From positions 310,001 through 374,000 of the forward strand of contig NZ_CANKZC010000002.1 in assembly GCF_947488565.1 (NCBI RefSeq): a DNA stretch of 64,000 bases. The letters run 5' to 3'. Positions within the stretch are counted from its first letter, which is position 1. Every line of letters begins with the position of its first letter. Under the pieces are notes generated by a model. The model was not told the origin of the DNA, searched no databases, and worked only from the letters and a program-made list of their open reading frames with translations. Of the stretch, positions 50,405 to 60,134 are shown piece after piece. A program made the translations under genes and the position numbers. Source of the stretch: an uncultured Psychrobacter sp. GTDB taxonomy: Bacteria; Pseudomonadota; Gammaproteobacteria; Pseudomonadales; Moraxellaceae.

Positions 50405-50437
50405 GAAAAAACGCGCTATCAAGTAGCGCGTTTTTAT
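50405..50437 (-). terminator. Terminator of accA
   Basis: On the minus strand ACGCGCTA and TAGCGCGT form an 8-bp stem with loop CTTGA, followed by TTTTTC. It shows that tilS does not start at 50422. Confidence 0.85.
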
Positions 50438-50530
50438 TCTATCACTTTTTAGTCTATCGCTAAGAGTAACCGTCTAGAACCAAAAGCATGTCATCGAACA
50501 AGAGTAATATCAGATCAGCCTTTTATATAC

Positions 50531-51334
50531 CTAACAAGGCAACATGACTTCTGAATTAAAGGTCTTGAGCTTTTCATAGCGCTGCTCACAACGAGCGTCT
50601 GCATCCATGTCTTTGATCTCATTAAGCTGTTCAAGCAGTAGCGCTTTAAGAGAGTTCATCACTGGCTGAGGATGAATATGTGCGCCTTCCCCTTCTTCGA
50701 TGACTGCATCAATGAGTCCCAGTTGATACAAGTTATCTGCATTCAACTTCAAAGCTTCACTGGCGTCTTTCGCTTTTTCTGCCGTTTTCCATAAGATTGA
50801 GGCACAGCCTTCAGGAGAAATAACGGAATAGATACTGTTTTGTAGCATATTTACTTTGTCACCGACCCCAATGGCCAATGCACCGCCTGAGCCGCCTTCA
50901 CCGATGATGGTGACAATTATAGGGGCTTTTAAACTTGAGAATACAGCAATGCTCTCTGCAATCGCTTGCGCTTGTCCACGCTCTTCGGCACCAATACCAG
51001 GGTAGGCACCTTGAGTGTCGACAAAGGTCATCACGGGAATATTAAAACGTTCTGCCATCTTTACCAGACGTATGACTTTACGATAACCCTCAGGGTTTGC
51101 CATACCAAAGTTATGAGCAATGCGCTCACGCGTACTACGACCACGATGTTGCCCTATGACCATGACGGGCATACCATCCAAACGGGCCAATCCACCTACA
51201 ATTGCTTTGTCATCAGCATAGGCACGATCACCATGCAATACATCAAACTCTGTGAACAGCTGATTAATATAGTCCATAAACAATGGACGTTTTGCATGCC
51301 TTGCAAGCTGAACGCTATCCCATACAGTACTCAT
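50531..51334 (-). CDS. accA: Acetyl-CoA carboxylase carboxyltransferase subunit alpha
   Basis: 267 residues against about 319 in E. coli; the first 50 or so residues of the long form are missing, which is usual in Moraxellaceae. It pairs with AccD to move the carboxyl group from biotin to acetyl-CoA, starting fatty-acid synthesis. Landmarks are [54 protein letters not shown] and [20 protein letters not shown] lies six to seven bases before the ATG, so the short start is real. Confidence 0.96.
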   Translation of the reverse strand: MSTVWDSVQLARHAKRPLFMDYINQLFTEFDVLHGDRAYADDKAIVGGLARLDGMPVMVIGQHRGRSTRERIAHNFGMANPEGYRKVIRLVKMAERFNIPVMTFVDTQGAYPGIGAEERGQAQAIAESIAVFSSLKAPIIVTIIGEGGSGGALAIGVGDKVNMLQNSIYSVISPEGCASILWKTAEKAKDASEALKLNADNLYQLGLIDAVIEEGEGAHIHPQPVMNSLKALLLEQLNEIKDMDADARCEQRYEKLKTFNSEVMLPC

Positions 51335-51520
51335 AGACGTTTCCTTTCTGTCGTTTTATATAATTTATATGATACTACGTGTCATGATTTAGTTGAGAAT
51401 AAATAAAGTACAGTTGTAAACTCAAAAAAACTTATAGTAGCACAATTTATATACCGTAGCATTTAACAATGCTTTTGTAATGTAACTATTTGGCTGGCCC
51501 AGCTAACCAAAGCCCAGCGG

Positions 51521-53059
51521 CTAGGCGGATACTGTGGCTTCCACAACACTAAGCTGAACACCCCATTTTGCAAACTGCTCAATCTCTACATAAAGGTCTG
51601 AAAATAAAAATGCATAATGTTTTTTGTCGGTGCTGACAGTAATTTGCCAGCGGTTGGTATCCGTGATGACAAGGCGCATATCAGGCAGATCATACTCACT
51701 ACGGCTATGATGCGCCAATACTGCAAGTCTTAATAGTAAGCATAGATAGACCAAGTCATCACCGCCGATGCTACACGTCTGCTCAAGCATATCGCTTTTG
51801 AGCTTGCGTCTATGATTGAGCATCAGCTGTGCCATGCGTTTTTGGTCAACTTGCGAAAACCCCGGAATGTCCGAGTATTCAAGCAAGTAAGCGCTGTGCT
51901 TATGGTAGCTGCTATGACTAATCGCAAGACCAATCTCGTGCAGGTATGCTGCTCGTCTCAATACGTCAGCATCATCATTGGTCAATTGCAAATCATCTTT
52001 AACTTGTTTGAACAAATGGCGACTGGTTCTGACCACTTGTCTGGCTTGTTTTTTGTCCACTGAATAGCGTTTGATTAATGCAAGTACACTACGGTCACGG
52101 ACATCCTCACTAGCCAAACGTCCAAGCATGTCATACATCACCCCTTCTCGTAGTGCGCCATCAGAATAAACGATAGTCTCAATGCCAAGCACCTTCATCG
52201 TCGCGCGTAGTACCGCTACGCCTGCGGGAAACACTGCCTTACGATGCTCTTTTACACCTTCTAACTCGATATCGTTTACATCTCCAATCTTGATGAGCAG
52301 TTTTTCTAGTTTTTTGACCCCTTGATAAGTGACGCGCTCTTGCTCATCTGACCAGCCTTTAGATACCAGCACATTACGCACCGCTTTAATCGTACCACTA
52401 GAGCCAACCACACTACTCCAGCCTGTCTTTTGATATTGACCATTAATAGCGAGTACTTCTTTGCGAGCAGCGACGATAGCACGATTAAAATTCTCTTTAT
52501 TAATTTGTCCATCTGCAAAAAATTTCTTTGTAAAAGCCACACAGCCCATCTGTAAACTTTCAGTCAATATAGGATCAAATCCTTGTCCAATAATAAACTC
52601 GGTAGAGCCGCCACCGATATCAATAACCAGACGCTTATCACTACTGGCATTGGTATGGGAGACACCAAGATATATAAGGCGCGCCTCTTCACGTCCCGAG
52701 ATGATTTCAATCGGATTGGGTAGTATCTCATTAGCGCGTTTTATGAAATCATTGGCATTTTTTGCTTGGCGCAGCGCATTTGTCGCAACGACACGTATGC
52801 GCGAAGCAGAGACTGAGTCAAGGCGTGCAACGAAGCGACTAAGACATTCTAGACCTCGCTTTTCAGCAGCAGCGCTTAAGATGTTATGTTCATCTAATCC
52901 TGCTGCCAGCTGTACTTTCTCAGACATGGAGACGACTTTTCGCACCTCACCATGATCAAGACGAGCAATAGCTAAATGAAAGCTGTTTGAACCGATATCG
53001 ATGGCAGCCATCAGTTCATCATCGGCGAGTGGCGAATCTATAATGTCGTTATTGAGCAT
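51521..53059 (-). CDS. Exopolyphosphatase / guanosine pentaphosphate phosphatase
   Basis: About 512 residues from the ATG at 53059 (a TTG 57 bases upstream is less likely). Sugar-kinase/actin fold: MAAIDIGSNSFHLAIARL near residue 18, GGSTEFIIGQG, VVGSSGTIKA and SDGALREGVMYDML near 310, then an HD-like helical domain with HEIGLAISHSSYHKHSAYLL. It removes phosphate from polyphosphate or converts pppGpp to ppGpp; Ppx and GppA cannot be told apart here. AGGA lies 13 bases before the ATG. No ppk gene is adjacent. Confidence 0.92.
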   Translation of the reverse strand: MLNNDIIDSPLADDELMAAIDIGSNSFHLAIARLDHGEVRKVVSMSEKVQLAAGLDEHNILSAAAEKRGLECLSRFVARLDSVSASRIRVVATNALRQAKNANDFIKRANEILPNPIEIISGREEARLIYLGVSHTNASSDKRLVIDIGGGSTEFIIGQGFDPILTESLQMGCVAFTKKFFADGQINKENFNRAIVAARKEVLAINGQYQKTGWSSVVGSSGTIKAVRNVLVSKGWSDEQERVTYQGVKKLEKLLIKIGDVNDIELEGVKEHRKAVFPAGVAVLRATMKVLGIETIVYSDGALREGVMYDMLGRLASEDVRDRSVLALIKRYSVDKKQARQVVRTSRHLFKQVKDDLQLTNDDADVLRRAAYLHEIGLAISHSSYHKHSAYLLEYSDIPGFSQVDQKRMAQLMLNHRRKLKSDMLEQTCSIGGDDLVYLCLLLRLAVLAHHSRSEYDLPDMRLVITDTNRWQITVSTDKKHYAFLFSDLYVEIEQFAKWGVQLSVVEATVSA

Positions 53060-53370
53060 AGGAAAAATCGTTATCCTGTAGGATGGTGTATAAAAATATA
53101 GTAGAGCCGCAGTCAAGTTTTGCTATTAAAGCATTTCTATTAAGGTACATTCAATAACTTGTGTTCATTATAACCCTTTGCTACATTCTAAATAAGTCAT
53201 ATTATTAACCAGTAACATTGATAATTTAGGATAATTATTGATGACTGTAACTTTTATCTTGGTGTCCAGTTCATTGTTAAATTGCGCTGTTGACCTTCCT
53301 CTATTGAGGTAGTCACCAAGTATTGATAGTTCTCTGTTAGTCCAAACAATAAGCAAAGGAAGCTGCCATC

Positions 53371-53787
53371 ATGAATCAATCTACGCGTACTCAATCTCGG
53401 GCTACTGCCAACACACCAACAAAAGATGCAATTATTGGTACAGATATCACTAAAGTAGACCCTGCCTCTGAGCAAGGATTTTACGATTTTTATTTAAACG
53501 AGCATCAAAACATTATTTGTCGCCGTCTACATTTTGCTGGTAGCAGTTTTGGTTTATTAGGACTGGCAAAGTCGGTCAAGACGCGCTCACCAAAACCTTT
53601 ACTCAAAGGTATTGCCGCAGGGTATGCTTGTGCTTGGGTTGGTCATTTCTTTTTTGAAAAAAACAAACCAGCCACGTTTAAATATCCACTACAAAGCTTC
53701 GTCAGCGACTTTCGTATGTATGGTGACGTCTTGCGCGGCAACTTAAGTTTAAGTGACCGCAAATTTGATAAAATCGGACGAAAGTAG
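53371..53787 (+). CDS. DUF962 (Mpo1-like) family protein
   Basis: 138 residues. After a Thr-rich leader the family pattern appears: FYDFYLNEHQNIICRRLHFA with the conserved His and Arg, then GYACAWVGHFFFEKNKPATF and YPLQSFVSDFRMYGDVLRG. The homologous yeast Mpo1 is an iron-dependent dioxygenase of 2-hydroxy fatty acids; bacterial members are unproven. Two short hydrophobic segments suit membrane contact. AAGGAAGC precedes the ATG. Convergent with fadD. Confidence 0.9.
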   Translation: MNQSTRTQSRATANTPTKDAIIGTDITKVDPASEQGFYDFYLNEHQNIICRRLHFAGSSFGLLGLAKSVKTRSPKPLLKGIAAGYACAWVGHFFFEKNKPATFKYPLQSFVSDFRMYGDVLRGNLSLSDRKFDKIGRK

Positions 53788-53800
53788 TTTATTCACACTA

Positions 53801-55537
53801 CTAACGCAAAGACTTACGCAGTATCTTACCTACCGCCGTCTTAGGCAACTCATCAATAAATTCGTATGATTGCGGGCGTTTATAACCTGTTAGACGCTCG
53901 CTTGCAAAAGCTTGTAACTCCTCTGTAGTCAAGCTTGCCTCTTTTTTGACCACAAAGGCTTTTGGCACTTCACCGCTATGCTCATCTGCAATACCAATCA
54001 CCGCTACTTCAAGCACTTTTGGATGCGCGGTCAATGCCGCTTCTACTTCGTTTGGATAAACGTTAAACCCTGAGACTAATATCATGTCTTTTTTACGATC
54101 GACGAGCGTCAAAAACCCTTCTTCATTCATTACTCCGATATCACCTGATTTAAAATAACCATCTTCGGTAAAGGTGTTGGTATTATCTTGTTGCCAATAG
54201 CCGCGCATCACTTGTGGACCTTTTATGCCCACCTCTCCAGGCTCGCCAATCGCACATGCTGAGTCATTTTCATCAATAATTTTTATATCCATCATGGCCA
54301 ACGGCAGACCAACGCTACCATTAAAACGGCTAATACCAGGTGGGTTAAAAGAGATAACAGGAGAAGTCTCAGACATGCCGTACCCTTCATTGATAATCAT
54401 GCCAGTGACTTGTTGCCATTGATCAGAGACCGCTTTAATAATCGCTGTACCGCCACCGATAGATAGCGCTAAGCGACTAAAATCTAGGCTGGCAAACTTT
54501 GGATGATGCAGCATACCGATAAACAAGGTATTGACCGATGGAATGACATGTGGACGATGCTGCTCAATGGTCTTGACTAGGCCATCGATATCGCGCGGGT
54601 TGGTGACCAATATATCCTCCCAGCCGCCATAAATACCCAGCAAGCCGCAAACGGTAAATGAGAAGATGTGATAGAGCGGCAACGGATTGAGTATCTTAAT
54701 CTGCTCGCGACGACCCGCTTCAATCGCACTGCCAAACATCGCATAGCACTGGCAGACATTGGCCATGACATTATAGTGGGTCAGCATAGCGCCTTTTGGC
54801 TTACCAGTCGTACCACCGGTATATTGTAATAGGGCCAAATCTTCACGCTCAATGGTCACATCTTTAAAATCTTGCTCGCGCTGCGATTGTAAGATGTGCG
54901 CAAATTTTATATAGTCCTTTGAGTCTAACGTATTAGCCGCCGCTGATTCTATTATGGATGAGTTATCAACTGGCTTAGCGCTAAGCTGACTTAATAACGC
55001 GACATCATTGTCCGTAGATGTAGCATTGGCATCGATAGAGCATCTCACAACCCATTGCAGCTGCGCTTTGATGTCATCATCTAGCTGCTCATAAGCTGAG
55101 TCCATACCATCTAGGATGATAAGACCACAAGCTTGAGCATCTGTCAGCTGATGGGCCAACTCATAGTGGGTATACATAGGATTGACGTTGACCAGTACCG
55201 CTCCTGCCCGCAAACAACCGAGCAATACCACGGCATACTGCAATATATTGGGCAGTTGGACAGCGATGCGATCGCCTTTATGGATGCCTTTTGCTTGTAA
55301 AAAGGCGGCAAAGCGGCGACTGGCGATATCTAATTGCGCAAAACTCAGCGTGGCAGGCCCCATACTAAAGGCCACAGAGTCGCTGTGCTGATCAATCTTT
55401 GGTTGTAATAAATCTAGCAGGTTGTGCTTATCTTCCAATACATTTAGATTGTTTCTTAGTCCATATCTTTCATACGCGACTTGCCATAATGGAGGGACAG
55501 TATGACTGGGGGCATTATTTTCAGCACTGGTATTCAT
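53801..55537 (-). CDS. fadD: Long-chain fatty acid-CoA ligase
   Basis: About 578 residues from the ATG at 55537 (AAGGA ten bases upstream); a TTG at 55585 would add 16. AMP-binding motifs LLQYTGGTTGKPKGAMLTHYN, GYGMSETSPVISFNP, YFKSGDIGVMNEEGFL, DRKKDMILVSGFNVYPNEVE and the lid PKTAVGKILRKSLR are all present. It activates long-chain fatty acids for beta-oxidation or lipid synthesis and works at the inner membrane. The order of motifs matches FadD rather than medium-chain enzymes. Two other acyl-activating enzymes lie in the window (acs and the AlkK-like gene). Confidence 0.93.
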   Translation of the reverse strand: MNTSAENNAPSHTVPPLWQVAYERYGLRNNLNVLEDKHNLLDLLQPKIDQHSDSVAFSMGPATLSFAQLDIASRRFAAFLQAKGIHKGDRIAVQLPNILQYAVVLLGCLRAGAVLVNVNPMYTHYELAHQLTDAQACGLIILDGMDSAYEQLDDDIKAQLQWVVRCSIDANATSTDNDVALLSQLSAKPVDNSSIIESAAANTLDSKDYIKFAHILQSQREQDFKDVTIEREDLALLQYTGGTTGKPKGAMLTHYNVMANVCQCYAMFGSAIEAGRREQIKILNPLPLYHIFSFTVCGLLGIYGGWEDILVTNPRDIDGLVKTIEQHRPHVIPSVNTLFIGMLHHPKFASLDFSRLALSIGGGTAIIKAVSDQWQQVTGMIINEGYGMSETSPVISFNPPGISRFNGSVGLPLAMMDIKIIDENDSACAIGEPGEVGIKGPQVMRGYWQQDNTNTFTEDGYFKSGDIGVMNEEGFLTLVDRKKDMILVSGFNVYPNEVEAALTAHPKVLEVAVIGIADEHSGEVPKAFVVKKEASLTTEELQAFASERLTGYKRPQSYEFIDELPKTAVGKILRKSLR

Positions 55538-55704
55538 CAGTTGGCATCCTTGCTCGTGATCATTGTTAGCTTCAGAATAGCACAATTTATTCTCTGTTTT
55601 GCAAACGAGTAGAGCATGGTCTCTTTTGGCTTCTACTCACTTTTTATGGTGAACGCAACTTAAAATATAAGCAAATCAATCATAGAGTATAATAAAAATT
55701 AGCC

Positions 55705-55737
55705 ACAAAAAAACCAGCGCAAAGGCTGGTTTTAATT
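55705..55737 (-). terminator. Terminator of hemL
   Basis: AAACCAGC and GCTGGTTT form a stem with a short loop. On the minus strand it is followed by TTTTTTG, about 30 bases past the hemL stop. Confidence 0.85.
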
Positions 55738-55765
55738 TTAAGTGCTCAAAGCTAAAACTATCTAA

Positions 55766-57067
55766 TTACACTTTAGCCATTTGGGCAAATATCTCATCAG
55801 CCGCTTTGATCGAGTCTTCGATATCTGTATCGCTGTGCTTAATAGACATAAAGCCGGCTTCATAAGCAGAGGGCGCCAGATAAATACCGCGATCTAACAT
55901 ACCATGGAAGAAGGTATTAAATACGTCCATATCGCATTCTGTCACGTCATCAAAGTTCTGCGGTACGGATGTTTCATTGTCTCGAACAAAGAACATACCA
56001 AACATACCGCCCAATTTGTTGGTACGCAGATTGATACCATGCTTGTCAGCTGCCGCTTGAAAGCCATCAACGAGCTTGTCTACTTTCGCTGATAATTCAT
56101 CATAAAAGCCCTCTGCCGTTAAGTCTTCAAACATCGCGATACCAGCACGCATCGCTAGCGGATTACCTGACAACGTGCCCGCTTGATAGACACCGCCAAG
56201 TGGCGCGATGCAAGACATAATATCTTTTTTGCCACCAAAAGCACCTACTGGCAAACCTGCACCAATGATTTTACCAAAGCAGGTCAAGTCAGGATCGATA
56301 TTGAAGTGCGCCTGTGCACCGCCAAGACCCACGCGAAAGCCTGTCATCACTTCATCAAAGATAAGTACCGCGCCATTAGCGGTACACTCTGCACGCAAGG
56401 TATCATGGAATTCTTGGGCTGGAATGACCATGTTCATGTTGCCAGCGATTGGTTCTAGGATGACGCAAGCAATCTCTTTGCCCCATTTCTCAAAGCAGTC
56501 TTTAATCGCTTGTGGATCATTGTAAGGAATGGTGATGGTATGTTTAGCAAAATCTGCTGGTACACCTTTTGAGGTTGGCTCACCAATATCCAGCATGCCT
56601 GAACCTGCCTTCACTAACAGACTGTCTGAATGGCCATGGTAGCAGCCTTCAAACTTGACAATTTTGTCACGCTGCGTATAGCCACGCGCCAAGCGAATGG
56701 CACTCATGGTCGCCTCAGTACCTGAGCTGGTCATACGAATCATCTCAACGCTGGGTACGATGTCACAAATCTTATCGGCAACCGTGGTTTCAAACGGTGT
56801 TGGTGTCCCGAAGCTTAACCCATCATCAGCGGCTTTTTTGACCGCATCGATCACTTTTGGGTGCGCATGACCCAAGATCATCGGCCCCCATGAGCCAACA
56901 TAATCAATATAGGCATTGTCTTCAGTGTCGTAGATTTTGCTGCCATTAGCACGGTGCATAAAGATGGGCGTACCACCTACCCCTGCAAAGGCACGGACAG
57001 GAGAGTTGACACCGCCTGGGATATGTTTGCGAGCTTGCGCAAATAGTTGTTCGTTTTTAGTACTCAT
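55766..57067 (-). CDS. hemL: Glutamate-1-semialdehyde 2,1-aminomutase
   Basis: About 433 residues from the ATG at 57067; a TTG 24 bases upstream is less likely. It moves the amino group of glutamate-1-semialdehyde to give 5-aminolevulinate. Landmarks are [34 protein letters not shown], the PLP Lys in [18 protein letters not shown] (first Lys) and [15 protein letters not shown]. It acts directly after HemA, encoded at 31883, so the two steps are split in the genome. Confidence 0.97.
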   Translation of the reverse strand: MSTKNEQLFAQARKHIPGGVNSPVRAFAGVGGTPIFMHRANGSKIYDTEDNAYIDYVGSWGPMILGHAHPKVIDAVKKAADDGLSFGTPTPFETTVADKICDIVPSVEMIRMTSSGTEATMSAIRLARGYTQRDKIVKFEGCYHGHSDSLLVKAGSGMLDIGEPTSKGVPADFAKHTITIPYNDPQAIKDCFEKWGKEIACVILEPIAGNMNMVIPAQEFHDTLRAECTANGAVLIFDEVMTGFRVGLGGAQAHFNIDPDLTCFGKIIGAGLPVGAFGGKKDIMSCIAPLGGVYQAGTLSGNPLAMRAGIAMFEDLTAEGFYDELSAKVDKLVDGFQAAADKHGINLRTNKLGGMFGMFFVRDNETSVPQNFDDVTECDMDVFNTFFHGMLDRGIYLAPSAYEAGFMSIKHSDTDIEDSIKAADEIFAQMAKV

Positions 57068-57144
57068 AGTTATTCTCTGTTGTTTTATCAAAAGTAAATT
57101 TTTTCACTTAAACATCGTTGAATCTGTTCGTTAAACTTATCATC

Positions 57145-57498
57145 TTAGGCTTTTTTGACGACTGAGGATTTAAGCTTCATGGGGCCATAGCCATCAAGTT
57201 TACAGTCGATATCGTGGCCATCGCTCGCATCTGGCAACAAGCGAATGCTTTTTGCCTTGGTGCCTACTTTGATAACGATGGATGAGCCTTTGACTTTTAA
57301 GTCTTTAATGACGGTCACGGCATCGCCATCTTGTAGCTCGTTGCCGACAGCATCACGGATGACTGCGTCTTGCCCTTCTACTTCAGCGGCATCAGTTTCA
57401 GCTGCGGTCCATTCATGGGCACACATCGGACATACCAGTAACGCACCATCTTCGTACGTATATTCAGCATCACACTTTGGACAATTTGGTAAGCTCAT
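57145..57498 (-). CDS. YjdM/PhnA-type zinc-ribbon protein
   Basis: About 117 residues from the ATG at 57498, with GAGGA five bases upstream; three codons of Met lie farther 5'. The N-terminal zinc ribbon has [13 protein letters not shown] and CPMCAHEW. The C-terminal PhnA domain follows: VRDAVGN-like [20 protein letters not shown] and [19 protein letters not shown]. Although named after phosphonate uptake, YjdM is not needed for it and its role is unknown. Confidence 0.92.
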   Translation of the reverse strand: MSLPNCPKCDAEYTYEDGALLVCPMCAHEWTAAETDAAEVEGQDAVIRDAVGNELQDGDAVTVIKDLKVKGSSIVIKVGTKAKSIRLLPDASDGHDIDCKLDGYGPMKLKSSVVKKA

Positions 57499-57808
57499 TA
57501 TTTCCTCGGCAGCCATCATCATGTAGGTTTATTCTAGGCTTAGCCTAGACCCTAAACTAGAGATAGCATTGTACCGTAACTCGCCTGCTTTCACCAATTT
57601 GTACGGTTGAAAATTGGGTACTGCGCCCAATCTAAACCTTAACCATAGCGTTTCTTATGACAGTGCTTTTTATGGTACTCTTCTTAACCTCATTTAATTT
57701 TATATTCGTTTGTCTGATAAAGGATAAAAGCATCAATCTGCTTTTTTTGTTCCTTATATCTAAGACCCGGCTATTCATAGGTAAGCTTTTATTAGAAGGA
57801 TAATAACA

Positions 57809-58561
57809 ATGACTCAATCTACCGACGTCTCGACTTTGCCGCAGTTTTCTCAATTAACTATCCAAGGCGAAGATGCCGAAAAATTTTTGCAAGGACAATT
57901 AACTTGTGATGTGACTAAGCTTGGTCTTAGCTATCAGCCAACTGCCCTTAGCAACTTAAAAGGGCGGATTGAATTTGGACTTTGGATTAAAAAACAAGAC
58001 GAAAAACATTATGATGTGGTGGTTAGCGCTGATTGTGTAGACGCTTTACAGGCACATTTAAAGAAATTTGGGGCGTTTTCGAAGTTTGAGACCAGCGTGC
58101 CAACGGCTATTTATCCTTGTGTGCTCGCTGATGAGCCAACTTTTAGTCATAAGGATGAGCATAATACCGCGGAAGATACTCAAGCTTGGATGCAGCGCAG
58201 TATTGCTACTGGCAACTATTGGATCGTAGCGGCAACGCAGGGTGAGTTTCAGCCGCAAGAGCTGCGTTTGCATCAGCGCGGCGGTATGGACTACGACAAA
58301 GGCTGCTATCTGGGTCAAGAGGTCATCGCTCGCATTTACTTTAAAGCGGCGCCCAAAGCATTTTTGCACTATGTTAGCGGGACAGGTGATACGCCAGCAG
58401 CAGGAGATAAGCTTGATAAAATCCAAGTGGTCAACGCCATTGCTACCAATGATGGCTTTGAAGCGCTAGTCGTTGCACGTCCAGCCCATCTTGATGATAG
58501 CGACCTCACCCTATTAGCGTTGCCAACAGCACTTCAAGCTGATGTCGCACGTCCAAAGTAA
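57809..58561 (+). CDS. ygfZ: YgfZ/GcvT-domain folate-binding protein
   Basis: 250 residues. It has FLQGQLTCDVTKLG near residue 28 and the diagnostic KGCYLGQEVIARIYF near 170, whose Cys is the redox-active residue of YgfZ. YgfZ binds tetrahydrofolate and supports repair or assembly of some Fe-S enzymes such as MiaB. GAAGGATAATAAC precedes the ATG. The stop codon lies inside a 15-base tandem repeat shared with the next gap. Confidence 0.93.
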   Translation: MTQSTDVSTLPQFSQLTIQGEDAEKFLQGQLTCDVTKLGLSYQPTALSNLKGRIEFGLWIKKQDEKHYDVVVSADCVDALQAHLKKFGAFSKFETSVPTAIYPCVLADEPTFSHKDEHNTAEDTQAWMQRSIATGNYWIVAATQGEFQPQELRLHQRGGMDYDKGCYLGQEVIARIYFKAAPKAFLHYVSGTGDTPAAGDKLDKIQVVNAIATNDGFEALVVARPAHLDDSDLTLLALPTALQADVARPK

Positions 58562-58587
58562 CATGGTCCAAAATAACATGGTCCAAA
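58551..58587. repeat. 15-bp tandem repeat over the ygfZ stop codon
   Basis: GTCCAAAGTAACATG, then GTCCAAAATAACATG, then a partial GTCCAAA. The first unit contains the stop codon. It looks like a recent local duplication. Confidence 0.85.
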
Positions 58588-58640
58588 CCGCAGCAAACTG
58601 CCCAACAAGCAGCTAAAACAGTCACTAAGAGATTTTACTC

Positions 58641-59969
58641 ATGACCCATATTGCGGTACTTGGAGCAGGCGTGGTGGGTGTAACCACTGCATGGTATCTT
58701 CGCCAAGCTGGCTATGATGTGACTGTCATTGAGCGTGAATCCGCAGCGGGAATGCAGACGTCGTTTGCCAATGGCGGGCAGATATCGGTCTCGCATGCGA
58801 CCCCTTGGGCCAATCCTGCTGCTCCAATGAAAGCGCTTAAGTGGCTATTTAAAGAAGACGCACCACTACTGTATCGTCTGCGAGCTGACAAGGCGCAGCT
58901 CAGGTGGGCAATGGAGTTTTTGCAGGAGTGCCGCGCAGATAGAGCCGATGCCAATCTGGTACAGATGGTGCGTTTGGGATTGTATTCTAGAAATACTTTG
59001 CAGCAGCTACGTGCTGATATTGGTATCGATTACGAGCAGCAAAAGCGCGGTATCATGCATTTTTATACTGACCAAGCTGAGTTTGACGCTGCTATGGCGC
59101 CAACAGAGCGTATGCAAGCGCTAGGCTGTGAGCGTCATATCATTGATATTAATAATGCGGCCAGTCTGGAGCCCGCGCTCTATCCTATTGCCCATAAACT
59201 TAAAGGCGCGACTTATACCAGCCGCGACGAATCAGGTAACGCCCATCTATTTACCCAGCGCTTAGCTGAGCGCTGCGCTGATGCTGGTGTACAGTTCTTA
59301 TATGACACCGAGGTATTGGCATTAAACGCTGACGCCCACTCTAGTCGCCCGCATATCCATAGCATCAATATCCGTCCCAAAGGCGAAAATGTGCAAACTT
59401 TTAGTGCAGACAGCCATGTATTGGCACTTGGTAGCTATAGTGTCACCTTGCTAAAACCGCTTAGTATTCATCTACCGATCTTCCCTGCTAAAGGCTACTC
59501 GGCCACTTATCAAGTCAATCCCCGCGCCCCGCACCTAGCGCCCTTTATCAGTCTCATCGATGATGAGTTTAAGCTGGTTACCTCACGCCTTGGCGATAAA
59601 TTGCGCGTCGCAGGCACGGCAGAATTTAACGGCTATAATTTGGACTTAAACACTGTACGCTGCCAAGCCATTACGCGCCGTGTACAGCAGTTATTTCCAA
59701 AAGGTATCATTGTCAATTCTGTACAATATTGGGCAGGGCTGCGACCGATGACCCCATCAAACGTACCTTTAATAGGACGCGCGCATAAGGGTCACATCCG
59801 TCATGGTAGTCACAATACAAGCGCTAGTTTTGATAATTTATGGCTTAATACGGGTCATGGTACACTTGGCTGGACGCATGCTTGTGGTTCTGCCAAAGCG
59901 ATTAGTCTGTTAATACAAGGCGAGACACCGCCAGTCGATTTTGACTTTGTAGGTGTAAACGCTCAATAG
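58641..59969 (+). CDS. dadA: D-amino acid dehydrogenase
   Basis: 442 residues. The FAD motif IAVLGAGVVGVTTAWYLRQA begins at residue 3, followed by MQTSFANGGQISVSHATPWA, the DadA signature; the C-terminal YWAGLRPMTPSNVPLIGRA and NTGHGTLGWTHACGSAKAIS complete the fold. It oxidises D-alanine and other D-amino acids to keto acids at the inner-membrane face. A small insertion with His/Gly/Ser (HKGHIRHGSHN) near residue 390 is unusual. No dadX is adjacent. Confidence 0.95.
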   Translation: MTHIAVLGAGVVGVTTAWYLRQAGYDVTVIERESAAGMQTSFANGGQISVSHATPWANPAAPMKALKWLFKEDAPLLYRLRADKAQLRWAMEFLQECRADRADANLVQMVRLGLYSRNTLQQLRADIGIDYEQQKRGIMHFYTDQAEFDAAMAPTERMQALGCERHIIDINNAASLEPALYPIAHKLKGATYTSRDESGNAHLFTQRLAERCADAGVQFLYDTEVLALNADAHSSRPHIHSINIRPKGENVQTFSADSHVLALGSYSVTLLKPLSIHLPIFPAKGYSATYQVNPRAPHLAPFISLIDDEFKLVTSRLGDKLRVAGTAEFNGYNLDLNTVRCQAITRRVQQLFPKGIIVNSVQYWAGLRPMTPSNVPLIGRAHKGHIRHGSHNTSASFDNLWLNTGHGTLGWTHACGSAKAISLLIQGETPPVDFDFVGVNAQ

Positions 59970-60020
59970 AGAACACTTACACCAGCCATACATATTGACT
60001 TTTCGTATAGTTAATCTGTC

Positions 60021-60134
60021 ATAAAATAAGCATAGTACTACTGGTAAAAATTTTGCGTAGCCTCTGTCTGCGTAGGCACATAAGCGAAGAAAATTTGTAC
60101 CAGTAGCACGTTATAGTTTTTGTACTTATTTTAT
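60021..60134. repeat. Long interrupted inverted repeat downstream of dadA
   Basis: ATAAAATAAG (60021) matches CTTATTTTAT (60125), and CTACTGGTA (60038) matches TACCAGTAG (60098). The centre holds GCGTAG...CGTAGGC. It overlaps the last codon of the molybdoenzyme gene and lies between convergent genes. It may be a MITE-like repeat used as a terminator. Confidence 0.7.

Noticed and set aside
50375..50422. Upstream TTG start of tilS
   Set aside because: It falls inside the strong accA terminator, while the ATG at 50374 starts the recognisable protein.
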